From: Candidatus Woesearchaeota archaeon
Lineage (GTDB): Archaea; Nanobdellota; Nanobdellia; Woesearchaeales; JACJVW01
Length of the DNA: 64,000 nt
NCBI GenBank assembly: GCA_020637435.1
Contig: JACJVW010000001.1
Span: 434,001-498,000, forward strand
Direction of reading: 5' to 3'
Positions 36,441-45,509 of this stretch are shown here, piece by piece (positions within the stretch are counted from its first letter, which is position 1; each line of letters begins with the position of its first letter). A program made the position numbers and the translations under genes. The notes below the pieces were generated by a model. That model was not told where the DNA came from. It was given only the letters and a program-made list of their open reading frames with translations, and did no database searches.

Positions 36441-37208
36441 ATGCGAATACACATACTCAATAGTCTAGTCGCCATAGTTGTGTTATGCTATATTTTTTTC
36501 GGCCTCTTCATAACGCTCAACCAGTCGGGTATGATCTACTACCCGGACAGAACAGACTTTCGAACATGTCCAGGATTCTTCGACTATGAAAAACATGCAT
36601 ACAACACGACCAGATATTACCAAAAGTCGGGCGATGAAAACTATGTAGTGTTTTTCCATGGAAACGCAGGTTCCGCATGTGACAGAGCTGAGTTGCGGCC
36701 CATCCTGGAAAAAGAAAACAACACCGTCATCTTCGTCGAATATGCCGGCTATTCAGCAGATGAGGCCAGACCTTCAGCAGCAGCTATACTCCAAAACGCA
36801 AGAGACATAGTACAGGTCATTCCTGACCACGCTGACATAACAGTCATAGGAGAAAGCATTGGTACCGGACCTGCATCCTACTTTGCCAGTATCAGGAGTA
36901 CTCAAAAGATCATCCTTCGCTCTCCTTTCCACGATCTGCGAGAACTTGTGCAGAAAAAATTCCCCCTCTACCCCGTATCATTGCTACTTAAAGAACATTA
37001 CCCCAATACCGAGTGGTTGGCATCCTCAGATGCGGATATCCTCATAATACATGGTTCAGCAGACATCGTCATCCCGATGACCTCTTCACAAAAGATAAAA
37101 GATCTGCTACCTACCAAGAATATCACCTATGTGACTATTGTGGGAGCCGGACACAACGACATATATCTCTTCTCAAAAACAAGAGAATCCATACACAGAT
37201 TCATCTGA
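36441..37208 (+). CDS. Membrane-anchored alpha/beta hydrolase (BEM46/ABHD17-like)
   Basis: 255 residues. An N-terminal membrane helix (about 7-29) is followed by the motif LNQSGMIYYPDRTDF common to this family, then VVFFHGNAGSACDRAEL (oxyanion loop HGNAG), the nucleophile elbow VIGESIGTGPA, the acid aspartate in IIHGSADIVIP and the catalytic histidine in VGAGHND. The active site probably faces outside the membrane. Substrate unknown. Monocistronic, with a TATA-like TTTTTTATACTTATTAA between 36410 and 36426. Confidence 0.85.
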   Translation: MRIHILNSLVAIVVLCYIFFGLFITLNQSGMIYYPDRTDFRTCPGFFDYEKHAYNTTRYYQKSGDENYVVFFHGNAGSACDRAELRPILEKENNTVIFVEYAGYSADEARPSAAAILQNARDIVQVIPDHADITVIGESIGTGPASYFASIRSTQKIILRSPFHDLRELVQKKFPLYPVSLLLKEHYPNTEWLASSDADILIIHGSADIVIPMTSSQKIKDLLPTKNITYVTIVGAGHNDIYLFSKTRESIHRFI

Positions 37209-37236
37209 ATGATACGGTGATGACAGAACCATACGC

Positions 37237-37773
37237 TCAATCCGAAGAGAAATATCCTGCCAGGACTTCTCCAAAGTGCACACAGTTACGCAGCGGGATA
37301 CTATAATGATCACGCTCCACCAGTGTAGGTGGAAGATCCTTAAGCGATGAACGAAGGACCATAGGATCATACACATCAGGCAGCATAAAACTATACCGTT
37401 CAGCAGTTTTCTTGACATCAACAGTCCGTTGAGGAGTTATGCTGCATATTTCATCGATAAATCCTACCGTGATCTCATCCCCTTTTCTAAACGCATAATC
37501 TGCGTGAACTCCCAAACCCTCCGAGTAGGAAAAGCGCCCGAACACAGCAAGATCATCAGTCCATGCAAGATCGCCAAAATAGGGATTCACCAATCGGTCA
37601 AGCATACTAAGCCTCAGATAGGAAAATTCTCCGTCTGTTTGCGGCAGATCAAGATGTGACAGTATACTGCCCACTTCAGGTTGAGTTGCGGTGATAGTGA
37701 ATACATGGTTTTCCCCTGGTAAAAAACGTGTCTGAATAGCAGAAATTACTTTGTCTAAAGGTTGTTTCTTCAT
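37237..37773 (-). CDS. Hypothetical protein
   Basis: 178 residues, soluble, with no recognised family. It has alternating predicted strands and turns (HVFTITATQPEVGSIL; DDLAVFGRFSYSEGLGVHAD; KGDEITVGFIDEIC) and ends in LRNCVHFGEVLAGYFSSD. Codon use and length suggest a real gene, and no competing frame of similar quality lies opposite. It stands alone between the hydrolase (convergent, 28-base gap) and the PRC-barrel gene (same strand, 44 bases downstream). Confidence 0.65.
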   Translation of the reverse strand: MKKQPLDKVISAIQTRFLPGENHVFTITATQPEVGSILSHLDLPQTDGEFSYLRLSMLDRLVNPYFGDLAWTDDLAVFGRFSYSEGLGVHADYAFRKGDEITVGFIDEICSITPQRTVDVKKTAERYSFMLPDVYDPMVLRSSLKDLPPTLVERDHYSIPLRNCVHFGEVLAGYFSSD

Positions 37774-37817
37774 ATTGCCAAGAAAGAACTAAGTTGTACT
37801 TATAAAAATAAATGAAT

Positions 37818-38081
37818 TTAGATAATATCTTCTTCGCTAATTACCATGAAGTCGCCCATAGCGATAACAGCACTGAATGGGATCAGTACATTTCCTTCCT
37901 TATCCTTCTCCAGTTCAAGCTTGTCCGCATACTGAGTCGGATTTGTAAGTACGATATGGATCAGTTCACCAGAGCGAGTCTCGAAGATAACATCTCCTAC
38001 CTCACCGAACCGTTTACCTGCCTTGCTGACCACCGTTTTTCCGATGATCTGCTTCGAGAATTTCTTATCATCATCAGCCAT
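37818..38081 (-). CDS. PRC-barrel domain protein
   Basis: 87 residues from the ATG at 38079-38081. One PRC-barrel: KKFSKQIIGKTVVSKAGKRF, then GEVGDVIFETRSGELIHIVL, and a final strand set ending NVLIPFSAVIAMGDFMVISE. This is the small stand-alone archaeal PRC-barrel family related to the RimM C-terminal barrel; some archaeal members are linked with cell-division systems, but the role here is not known. The frame is open upstream to 38204 without family similarity, so the internal ATG is preferred. Confidence 0.9.
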   Translation of the reverse strand: MADDDKKFSKQIIGKTVVSKAGKRFGEVGDVIFETRSGELIHIVLTNPTQYADKLELEKDKEGNVLIPFSAVIAMGDFMVISEEDII

Positions 38082-38363
38082 AAATATCCTCTCCGGAGAT
38101 ATACCCCTACTGAAACAGGACAAGCCTATCCCGTATTTAAAGGTTACGTTTGCCCCATAAGAAAGAAATCCAGCCAGGAGGCAGGATGTACGACAATAAG
38201 ACAATATTCATTCGTTCGCTAATGGGATCCACAGCGAGACTTTCGGACACTGTTAAACGACTGAAGATTGTGAGCATCCTGCCGCCAAAAACCAGATGAA
38301 CCAATATCTCAACCCTGCCACCCTTTGACAACAATTATAACCCCTCCCCACTTTTTCCAAACT

Positions 38364-38906
38364 ATGAAAATCGCAATTATCTCAGACATCCATGATAACC
38401 GTCATAATCTCTTCAAGGCCTTCGGCATCATGAAGAAGGAACGATGCGACGAACTCATCTGCCTCGGAGACATGGGTTCAGGCTACATTCCAAAATGCTT
38501 TGCAGAACTCACCATCCCGGTCTTCGGAATATGGGGTAACAACGACGGCGAGAAATTTAAGACCATGCAGGCCACCTGCAACACCCGATTCGACATGGCT
38601 GAAGCGACATACGGGGACATCACCAGAGACAGCCGAAGGCTCTTCCTCACCCACTATCCTGACCTCATAGAACCCACTGCAAAGAGTGGCCTCTATGATG
38701 CCGTCTTCTATGGCCACACCCACCTCTTCAAAGAAGAGCAGGTGGGCAACACCCTCGTTGTCAACCCAGGAGAGCTTGCAGCAGCAAGAACAGGTAAAGC
38801 CACCTTCGTCATCTACAACACCTCAACAAACACCATAGAAAAAAAAGAGATTCACGATGCACTCAGCATGCGCACTGAGTACATTGAACAGGTTAAAAAA
38901 AATTGA
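38364..38906 (+). CDS. YfcE/MJ0936-type metallophosphoesterase
   Basis: 180-residue two-metal phosphodiesterase. All family motifs are present in order: MKIAIISDIHDN (D-x-H), ICLGDMGSG, IWGNNDGE (GNND), LFLTHYPD and FYGHTHLFKEE (GHTH), followed by NPGELAAARTG. The natural substrate is unknown; relatives cleave phosphodiesters such as cyclic nucleotides in vitro. The start ATG follows an AATTATAACC TATA-like site by about 25 bases. The stop abuts the stop of the convergent UPF0182 gene with no spacer. Confidence 0.92.
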   Translation: MKIAIISDIHDNRHNLFKAFGIMKKERCDELICLGDMGSGYIPKCFAELTIPVFGIWGNNDGEKFKTMQATCNTRFDMAEATYGDITRDSRRLFLTHYPDLIEPTAKSGLYDAVFYGHTHLFKEEQVGNTLVVNPGELAAARTGKATFVIYNTSTNTIEKKEIHDALSMRTEYIEQVKKN

Positions 38907-41582
38907 TCAACGAAGCTCGGCAATGATGTCGCCTAACTTCTCGAAGCCTTGGCCAAATGCGGTCCAGTTACCGCTTCGCATTGCTGCAAGCACCTCGTCA
39001 TAGTATGCGTTCGCAAGCTCACCAAGGTTCTCGCTGCCGTCAAGCACAACTTTGCTTTCCGTCTTTCTCTGAGTACCAAACAGCACAGACAACGCCTCAT
39101 CAAGCGTCTCTTCCATGACTACCTGCTCACCATCAGACACAATGACCCGTTTCAATTGCGGAAGTTCACCTGTTACAGCTTCTATATACAAAGGCTCAAT
39201 ATAGATTAGACTATTGCCTATAGGTATGACCAACAGATTACCACGTGTGACCGAAGAACCCTGCTGTGACCAGAGTGTGAGCTGCTGGCTTATCTCAGAA
39301 TCCTGGTCGATCATCGCTTCGATCTGCAAAGGACCATACACCAGCGTATCCTTGGGGAATTGATATAGGATAAGCTCACCGTACGCATCTCCATCATTCC
39401 TTCCAGCGAACCATGCGACCATATTGTCCTTGCGGATAGGCGTAAACGTGGACATGATGACGAACTCTTCTGCATCCTCACCAGGAAGTTGCATGATGAC
39501 ATAGTACGGGTCTACACGGACTTCTTTACCTGTGCCGTAGATCTCAGTAGGGATCTCCCATGCATCCTCTTTATTGTAGAAAACTTTGGGATCCTCCATA
39601 TGATAGATGGTGTACACTGACCTTTGGATATTGAAGAGGTCTTCAGGATATCGCAGATGTGCTCGAAGCCCCTCATCCATCTGGCTCATAGGTTTAAACA
39701 AGCCGGGGAAGATGCTCTTATACGTCTGCAGGATTGGGTCAGATTCGTCGATGACATAATAATCAACAGTACCGTCATAGGCATTGATCACTACCTTGAC
39801 AGGATTTCGGATATAATTTATCGTGTTGATCTTCTCAGAGTAAGGGAACGCTCCGCTTGTCGTAAATCCGTCAAGTACCCAGTAGAGATGGCCGTCTTCC
39901 AGGACCATATAGGGGTCGCTGTCAAACTCAAGGAACGGTGTGAGTTTCTGTACCCGGTCTGTGATGCTTCGGAAATACATGATCTTGCTCTCATCCGTCA
40001 CATCAGAGGTGAGCAGCACTTTAAGGTCTCTGAAATAGATGGCATAGATGAGTTTCTTGCCAAAGCTATCCAGAGTTACACCGCCTTTTCCGTCATACTG
40101 CACATACTCATTCGAGTTTCCTTTTGGAAAGTCAAATTCAGGTGTTCCTGTGTTCACCAGCACGTATGAATCCTGCCGTTCACCATAGTAGATACGTGGC
40201 TGTTCGACTGCAAGTTCCTCGTGCTTTGAGATAGGCGGAATATCCTTGATCAGATAATTAGGTAAACCTTCTTTCGTAACTTCGTTAACAGGGCTCATCA
40301 CGATACCAAAACCATGCGTATACACCATATGCAAGTTAACCCACGTCTGCGCGTTGGAGGTTATCTGAGCCTGGTCAAGTTCACGCGGAGCGATCATGAC
40401 CTGTGTGTACTTCTCATCGATAGTATACCGATCGATATCGATACCGCTCAGGTCGTAGTATAGTCGTATCTCCTGCGTCTGCTTATAAGTCTGCGTCAGG
40501 GGACGCCAGTCAAGAAGGCGGACATTGTCTATAGTATTTTTTGCGCCATCGATGTCATCCTTAAGCGCAAGATCAAGTGAAGGGATCTCCTCAACCTTCA
40601 CATCATCAAGTCCATAAGCCTCTTTTGTGAACTCAATATTGTGCTTCAAGTAGGGCTCCTCAAGATTAATCTCGTTCGGACTCACCCGCACCGCCTGGAA
40701 CACGCCTTTGATAAGTGTAGGTCCGATAAGTCCAACGAGTAAATAAGCGATAAGCACGAAAGCGAAAACATGTCGTTTCTGGATCTTCTGCTTTTTCACA
40801 AAAGTCCAGAAGAAGACCATTATTCCTGATGCGACAGCCAGTCCGATAAGCACCTTGAGCAAAGGGAAGAGGACGACGATATCACTGTAACCTGGACCGA
40901 CAAAAAGCCCCTCATCCAAGTACATGACAGTAAATATGGAAAGGTAGTGCTTAAACCCAAGCAGGCCAAAAAGGAATAGCGCAAGAACACCCATATGGTG
41001 AAGTGCGCTGCTCTTAAGCAAAGACACCATATACGCGAAACTAAGATTTGGCCCCTCTTCGCCGTACTGCTGCTGCATCACTGACGTGATGAAAGATTGA
41101 AGATATTCGAAAAGCACGACGATTGCAGTCACGATGATCGCTGCCACTGCGAATTCCCAGATGAATTGCAGATAAGGCAACGTGAAGAAGTAAAATGAGA
41201 TATCTTTGTTGAAGATTGGATCATTCATACCATAAGGTACCTGATGGACAAACTCCTGGACCGTTAGCCAGTTGCCAAACGCGAGCATGCCAAACGCCAA
41301 ACCGAACAGTGCCACGATGCCGAACTTGACTGCAAGAGGTATGCGCGAACGACGTACCCCTCCAATCCTGTGGGCTATGTACAGATTGATCGCCGCAAAG
41401 ACGAAGAACACCGCAAAACCTTGGAGGAACAGCGATACCTTTGTTGTCAGTAACGTCATGAAAACGCTCTCATAACCAAGAGCGGTAAACCAATGATAGT
41501 GGACCAGTACGGGCACTACGACGAACAATGCTATAAGTAGCGTTCCAAGTATGATGTAGTTCAATATTCTGCCGGCATTCAT
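38907..41582 (-). CDS. UPF0182 (COG1615) membrane protein
   Basis: 891 residues. The N-terminal third has seven membrane spans (about 5-31, 52-70, 87-106, 142-164, 193-217, 239-262 and 272-292). A large domain of about 570 residues, probably outside the membrane, follows and holds family blocks such as EPYLKHNIEFTKEAYGLDDV, NVRLLDWRPLTQTYKQTQEI, YTHGFGIVMSPVNEV and LRAHLRYPEDLFNIQ. This is the standard UPF0182 layout seen in actinobacteria, cyanobacteria and some archaea. Function unknown. Length is within the usual 850-1000 range, and the acidic Asp/Glu C-terminal tail of bacterial members is missing. Monocistronic. Confidence 0.92.
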   Translation of the reverse strand: MNAGRILNYIILGTLLIALFVVVPVLVHYHWFTALGYESVFMTLLTTKVSLFLQGFAVFFVFAAINLYIAHRIGGVRRSRIPLAVKFGIVALFGLAFGMLAFGNWLTVQEFVHQVPYGMNDPIFNKDISFYFFTLPYLQFIWEFAVAAIIVTAIVVLFEYLQSFITSVMQQQYGEEGPNLSFAYMVSLLKSSALHHMGVLALFLFGLLGFKHYLSIFTVMYLDEGLFVGPGYSDIVVLFPLLKVLIGLAVASGIMVFFWTFVKKQKIQKRHVFAFVLIAYLLVGLIGPTLIKGVFQAVRVSPNEINLEEPYLKHNIEFTKEAYGLDDVKVEEIPSLDLALKDDIDGAKNTIDNVRLLDWRPLTQTYKQTQEIRLYYDLSGIDIDRYTIDEKYTQVMIAPRELDQAQITSNAQTWVNLHMVYTHGFGIVMSPVNEVTKEGLPNYLIKDIPPISKHEELAVEQPRIYYGERQDSYVLVNTGTPEFDFPKGNSNEYVQYDGKGGVTLDSFGKKLIYAIYFRDLKVLLTSDVTDESKIMYFRSITDRVQKLTPFLEFDSDPYMVLEDGHLYWVLDGFTTSGAFPYSEKINTINYIRNPVKVVINAYDGTVDYYVIDESDPILQTYKSIFPGLFKPMSQMDEGLRAHLRYPEDLFNIQRSVYTIYHMEDPKVFYNKEDAWEIPTEIYGTGKEVRVDPYYVIMQLPGEDAEEFVIMSTFTPIRKDNMVAWFAGRNDGDAYGELILYQFPKDTLVYGPLQIEAMIDQDSEISQQLTLWSQQGSSVTRGNLLVIPIGNSLIYIEPLYIEAVTGELPQLKRVIVSDGEQVVMEETLDEALSVLFGTQRKTESKVVLDGSENLGELANAYYDEVLAAMRSGNWTAFGQGFEKLGDIIAELR

Positions 41583-41711
41583 AGAAATATGTGAAATCCA
41601 GACCAGCTATAAATCTTATTAAAAATGACAGCTGCACATGTTAACAGTTCCAGAAATAATAGGATAATCGCTCAGTAACCTTTAAATAACTCCAAGATTT
41701 TTCACAAGGCC

Positions 41712-42857
41712 ATGACCACCAAAGATTCTGAGAAAGTCGATAACATCATCTACAGTTATGCGACTGACATCTCACAGCTGGAAGAAGAGAATCGCATCCT
41801 AAAAGAGACCCTTGAAAGTATGAAGAGTGAACTCTCCAGGCTAAAAAGGACACCGCTTATGGTATGCGAGGTTAAAGAGCTTCTTGGCCAGCAGGCGATC
41901 ATCAGGATCCCGAACGGTAATTCATTCTTCGTGGAGGTTTCTGAAGAGTGTGATAATCTTACAGTGGGAGACACCGTCCTTACTGAACAGAAAAATCTCA
42001 CCATCCTAAAGAAGATCAATGCGACAAAGAATTTCGATGTCGACAAATTTGTTATCATCGACAAACCCGACATTGACTGGAAAGATATAGGTGGTCTTTC
42101 AGACAAAGTCGATCAGATAAAAGAAGTCATCGAGCTTCCACTTAAGAAACCGAAACTACTCGAAAAAGTAGGTATCAAACCACCAAAAGGTATCCTTCTT
42201 TATGGACCTCCCGGAACAGGTAAGACATTACTTGCTAAAGCAGTTGCAAAAAGCACAAACGCAACCTTCATCCAGATTGTAGGTTCAGAGCTTGTGCAGA
42301 AATTCATAGGAGAAGGAGCTAAGCTCGTCAAAGAGATTTTCCAGCTAGCAAAAGAGAATGCGCCATCCATCATCTTCATCGATGAGATAGACGCGCTTGC
42401 AGCTACTCGTATGGACATCGGCACATCTGGTGAACGTGAAGTCCAGCGAACCTTCATGCAGCTCCTTGCCGAGATAGACGGCTTCAAGAGTTTAAGCAAC
42501 GTCAAGATAATTGGTTGCACCAACCGAAAAGACATCCTGGATCCAGCCATAACCAGGCCAGGAAGACTTGATCGACTTATCCATGTACCAAATCCTGATT
42601 TAGGCGGTGTAAGGGAGATTTTCAAGATCCATACCAAATCCATGAATACTGACATCAAAAACCTCGACAAGATAGTCAAGAACATGGAGGGATTCTCTGG
42701 CGCCGAGATCCACGCAGTCTGCACTGAAGCAGGTTACTGTGCCATCCGCGACAATCGTACCAAAGTCAGCAACAAAGACTTCCTTGATGCCATCCAAAAG
42801 ATAAAAGACATGGAAGCTACTGAGGACTCCCAAGACTATCTGTCTATCTTTGGATAA
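41712..42857 (+). CDS. pan: Proteasome-activating nucleotidase (PAN) AAA ATPase
   Basis: 381 residues. N-terminal coiled coil (about 16-47), OB-fold ring (50-105), then one AAA module: Walker A GPPGTGKT (165-172), pore loop QKFIG (196-200), Walker B IIFIDEID (220-227), sensor GCTNRKD, arginine fingers RPGRLDR (282-288) and a C-terminal helical domain. It should unfold substrates for the 20S proteasome. The chain is shorter than typical PAN (about 400-430) and ends in Ile-Phe-Gly, where PAN normally has the hydrophobic-Tyr-X tail that docks into the 20S pocket. No proteasome subunit is in the window. TATA-like TTTAAATAA lies near 41681. Confidence 0.9.
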   Translation: MTTKDSEKVDNIIYSYATDISQLEEENRILKETLESMKSELSRLKRTPLMVCEVKELLGQQAIIRIPNGNSFFVEVSEECDNLTVGDTVLTEQKNLTILKKINATKNFDVDKFVIIDKPDIDWKDIGGLSDKVDQIKEVIELPLKKPKLLEKVGIKPPKGILLYGPPGTGKTLLAKAVAKSTNATFIQIVGSELVQKFIGEGAKLVKEIFQLAKENAPSIIFIDEIDALAATRMDIGTSGEREVQRTFMQLLAEIDGFKSLSNVKIIGCTNRKDILDPAITRPGRLDRLIHVPNPDLGGVREIFKIHTKSMNTDIKNLDKIVKNMEGFSGAEIHAVCTEAGYCAIRDNRTKVSNKDFLDAIQKIKDMEATEDSQDYLSIFG

Positions 42858-43064
42858 ACCTTAGGAATACATTAAAATTCTTTCAAAAGAAGTGCACTCG
42901 GCAGTTACTTCCGTTTATCATCTCCAGTTGTCGTGGATCAGCGGGTGTTCACTTCCTCATCGTGCATAACCCGATAAGTTATACGTATTTATAATTGTAT
43001 TCTTCCAGGCAGTTTCCAAAAAAACATCATCCTAAGACCTTCTCACCCAGAATCCAATAGCAAA

Positions 43065-43074
43065 GTTTATAAAC
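43065..43074 (+). promoter_or_regulatory. TATA box of the archaellin operon
   Basis: A perfect palindrome GTTTATAAAC, 56 bases before the inferred TTG start. The ribosome site GAGGTGA (43116-43122) lies 7 bases before that TTG. Confidence 0.6.
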
Positions 43075-43129
43075 TAGGAATTCCGAATCAGTAACGGGGA
43101 ATTTCACGAGTGTGAGAGGTGAATCTATT

Positions 43130-43735
43130 TTGAATAAAAAAGCAGAAATGGGTATAGGTACCTTGATTATATTTATCGCATTACTTCTGGTAGCAGCAGT
43201 CGCCGCTGGCGTCCTTATACAGACAACAGGATCTATGCAGGAAAAAGCATTGACGACCGGTGATCAGGCCAAAGCGCAGATAGCTACCAACGCATTGACA
43301 ATAGAAGTCTCCGCGACTGATGGACAATCCGGTGAACTAAGTTATTTCACCCAAATCATGAAACTTGCGCCCGGTTCAGACGAGATCAAACTTGACCAGG
43401 CTATCCTGACCGTAAGTACATACACAAGATCAGCAACGCTAACCTATGCAGGAGCTGGTGCTTTGTTGGAGAGAAACACAAGTGACGGTTTCTACACAAA
43501 TGGTACTGCAGGAAAAGGTAATTATTCTGTAGAATACCTGCAACAAGGCAACAACTGGATTGAAGGCAACCTCCAAAGAGGAGATGTTATCAAGATATAC
43601 TTCGAAGCCCCAGTCAATGTTAGTGAAGACGAAAAGGTAAGGATAAACTTCATTCCAAAAATCGGAACACCTACACTTACTGAGTTCATAACCCCAGAGG
43701 TTATCTCAACTGAAAGAGTGTATCTGTACCCGTAA
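43130..43735 (+). CDS. flaB: Archaellin-like type IV pilin/flagellin
   Basis: 201 residues if the TTG at 43130 is used; this start follows GAGGTGA by 7 bases, the same ribosome site seen before the next gene. A GTG at 43112 would add six residues but overlap the ribosome site. The N terminus NKKAEMGIGTLIIFIALLLV is a class III signal: by comparison with methanogen archaellins (KKG before the cut), cleavage is expected after KKA, leaving EMGIGTL at the mature end; alanine replaces the usual glycine. The hydrophobic helix runs to AAVAAGVLIQTTG. The rest is a beta-rich domain with several Asn-x-Ser/Thr sites. No archaellum motor genes are in the window. Confidence 0.88.
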   Translation: MNKKAEMGIGTLIIFIALLLVAAVAAGVLIQTTGSMQEKALTTGDQAKAQIATNALTIEVSATDGQSGELSYFTQIMKLAPGSDEIKLDQAILTVSTYTRSATLTYAGAGALLERNTSDGFYTNGTAGKGNYSVEYLQQGNNWIEGNLQRGDVIKIYFEAPVNVSEDEKVRINFIPKIGTPTLTEFITPEVISTERVYLYP

Positions 43736-43750
43736 AAAGAGGTGTAATAC

Positions 43751-43966
43751 ATGGCAACAAGGGTAAAATCTCACGTGCTTGAGAAGATTATTTCAGCCAT
43801 GATGATTGTCTTTGGTATTTCAGCCATAGTCATTTTTGGAGTAAACTTCGGTAGTCCGAACGTGAACCCTGGAGAACTGGCTATCATCGAGATACTGCTC
43901 ATCATCGTGCTCGCAATTCTCGCACAGACCGTAATCCTCATCAGGATCTACGACAAACAGGCATAA
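43751..43966 (+). CDS. Small two-helix membrane protein
   Basis: 71 residues with two membrane helices (about 12-31, IISAMMIVFGISAIVIFGVN; and 43-64, AIIEILLIIVLAILAQTVIL) joined by a short loop with GSPNVNPGE. Ends with a basic tail (RIYDKQA). It follows archaellin by 15 bases with a good ribosome site (GAGGTG at 43740-43745), so it is co-transcribed with it. No family recognised; a membrane partner of the filament is possible but unproved. Confidence 0.75.
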   Translation: MATRVKSHVLEKIISAMMIVFGISAIVIFGVNFGSPNVNPGELAIIEILLIIVLAILAQTVILIRIYDKQA

Positions 43967-44439
43967 GCCTTTATTTTTTCATATACTTCTTATTTGGTTC
44001 ACTAGACTACACATCAAGAAGCGAACCCATCAACAGAATCATGTAGATGTAGGAATTCCGACAATGTGCGGACCCACAAACACAACATAAAGACCACCAG
44101 TACAATTCAAGAACCACACCCTAATGACCTCCACCTTTCCAAAAAAGATATCTTTCTGTCAAAGGCATAGATCTATAGAATAATCAGAATTAAAGCGAGA
44201 CGACAAAGTCCTATTGCCAGCTTGAACCGACCATTGATCTTGATTAAAAAAAGCATACATTTGGGGTAATTAATAGTGCAAGGACACACTGATTTTAGTA
44301 AGCAATAGAGATACAATAGAAAAAGCTCCTTAAAGGTAATTTGTGCTGAAGAAATAATTTATGATGAGTACGTTCAGGCAATGAGATACTGAAGACATCT
44401 TATGTCAAAAAGAAGTAGAAAAAAAGGGTTTAAAAAAAT
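43967..44439. other. Gene-free spacer with terminators at both ends
   Basis: No credible gene is seen in these 473 bases. A T-rich run (TTTATTTTTTC, 43971-43981) just after the two-helix protein is a likely terminator for the archaellin operon. A- and T-rich tracts at 44411-44437, read as T-runs on the minus strand, are a likely terminator for the secreted-protein gene. I found no tRNA, repeat array or clear structured RNA. Confidence 0.5.
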
Positions 44440-45159
44440 TTATTCAATAGCTAGGAAAACCCAGTACTGCCTGACTCCGCCATTAGAGGTAGGAACCATG
44501 ACCTGATAGTCGACGGTTTCACCATTGAAGGAAGTCTTTCCAGACTGATTGATGAACCCTACATACACAACTGCGCTTGCAGTATAGGTAAGTGCTGTGT
44601 CCCAGTCAGCCTGAGCGGATTCATTGTTAGTCTGTACAGCCCAGGTTGCGCCTGAAGCGATTCCAGCTGCGTGACCTGTGAAGTTGATCACTGGGTGAGC
44701 AGGAGCTGCGGAGAAAGTCTCAGTGATATTATCACTTGCAGCGCCAAGTCCAAGCTGGTTGTTTTCCTGCTGTAGCTGTGCTACGTTGGAATCTAGACCG
44801 TCTAGTGTTGGCCATGCCACAGTCGACTCATTAGAGAAGAATATGTGACCGGTCACAGTATTGTCTGGGCTCCAGGTATAAGCTGCATTTGATGATGCAT
44901 CCTGAAGGACTAGATTTCCTGACACGCTTCCGTAGAAGATCTGCCAGTTGTCTGTCTGTAGCGGAGCAGTAGCGTTTAGGTAAGTAAAGTTACCGCCGCT
45001 TGCGTTCACTCCTGTAGCTGCTGTTGCACCGCCTGTATAAGTTTCACCTGGACCTATGGTCAGAGTAGCTCCGTCAGGTGTTCCGGGCGCAGCAAATACA
45101 CTCATAGCTGCAACCAGAAGTGCGACGGCCACCAAAGTTAATTCTTTTGCAAATCTCAT
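44440..45159 (-). CDS. Secreted beta-rich surface protein
   Basis: 239 residues from the ATG at 45157-45159, chosen because the ribosome site GAGGTG lies 7-9 bases before it and a signal peptide follows directly (ELTLVAVALLVAAMSVFA, cut before APGTP). The mature protein is Ser/Thr/Gly/Asn/Ala rich, has no cysteine, and carries NVSGG/NFTYLN-type stretches, many Asn-x-Ser/Thr sites and SGNLVLQDASSNAAYTWSPD. It ends VRQYWVFLAIE. It looks like a small S-layer or pseudopilin-like beta protein; I cannot name a family. Its promoter (TTTATATATGAG, near 45230-45241 on its strand) is divergent from the recombinase-like gene. Confidence 0.75.
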   Translation of the reverse strand: MRFAKELTLVAVALLVAAMSVFAAPGTPDGATLTIGPGETYTGGATAATGVNASGGNFTYLNATAPLQTDNWQIFYGSVSGNLVLQDASSNAAYTWSPDNTVTGHIFFSNESTVAWPTLDGLDSNVAQLQQENNQLGLGAASDNITETFSAAPAHPVINFTGHAAGIASGATWAVQTNNESAQADWDTALTYTASAVVYVGFINQSGKTSFNGETVDYQVMVPTSNGGVRQYWVFLAIE

Positions 45160-45509
45160 GATGTTACACCTCTTCATATACGATTTTATTAATATCACCA
45201 TAAAGGTATTTAGTATCCTTTTATGTATACTCATATATAAATGTTTCCCATCCCCCCTCTTATTACCGGTTATACTAAATTTTTAGTAATTATAGTTAAT
45301 TTCATGTGTTAATCATTATTTATTTACTTTTTTAGTAAATATAATACAATATAATTTTTTCTTCCTTTTATTTTATATTTATAGTATAATTAATTATAGA
45401 GAATTTCAAAACAATCTAGAAAACCAATAACATAACTTTATAAAGTAACAAATCAAAATTTTCCATAGTTTATTTCATTTTTTTTAGTAATTTACGAAGA
45501 GCTGTACGG
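45160..45509. promoter_or_regulatory. AT-rich divergent control region with ACTAAA/TTTAGT dyads
   Basis: No gene in these 350 very AT-rich bases. Dyads built on AGTAA/TTACT words are seen: TACTAAA-TT-TTTAGTA (45273-45288) and ATTTACT-TTTTT-AGTAAAT (45322-45340). Further single words lie at 45484-45490 (TTAGTAA, just before the recombinase-like gene) and in the leader of the secreted protein. TATA-like sites face both ways; CTTTATAAAG (45437-45446) suits the rightward gene. Likely shared operator region for the divergent genes. Confidence 0.5.

Noticed and set aside
43112..43129. GTG start for archaellin
   Set aside because: It would place the ribosome site GAGGTGA inside the gene; the TTG at 43130 has the right spacing and gives a normal short pre-peptide.
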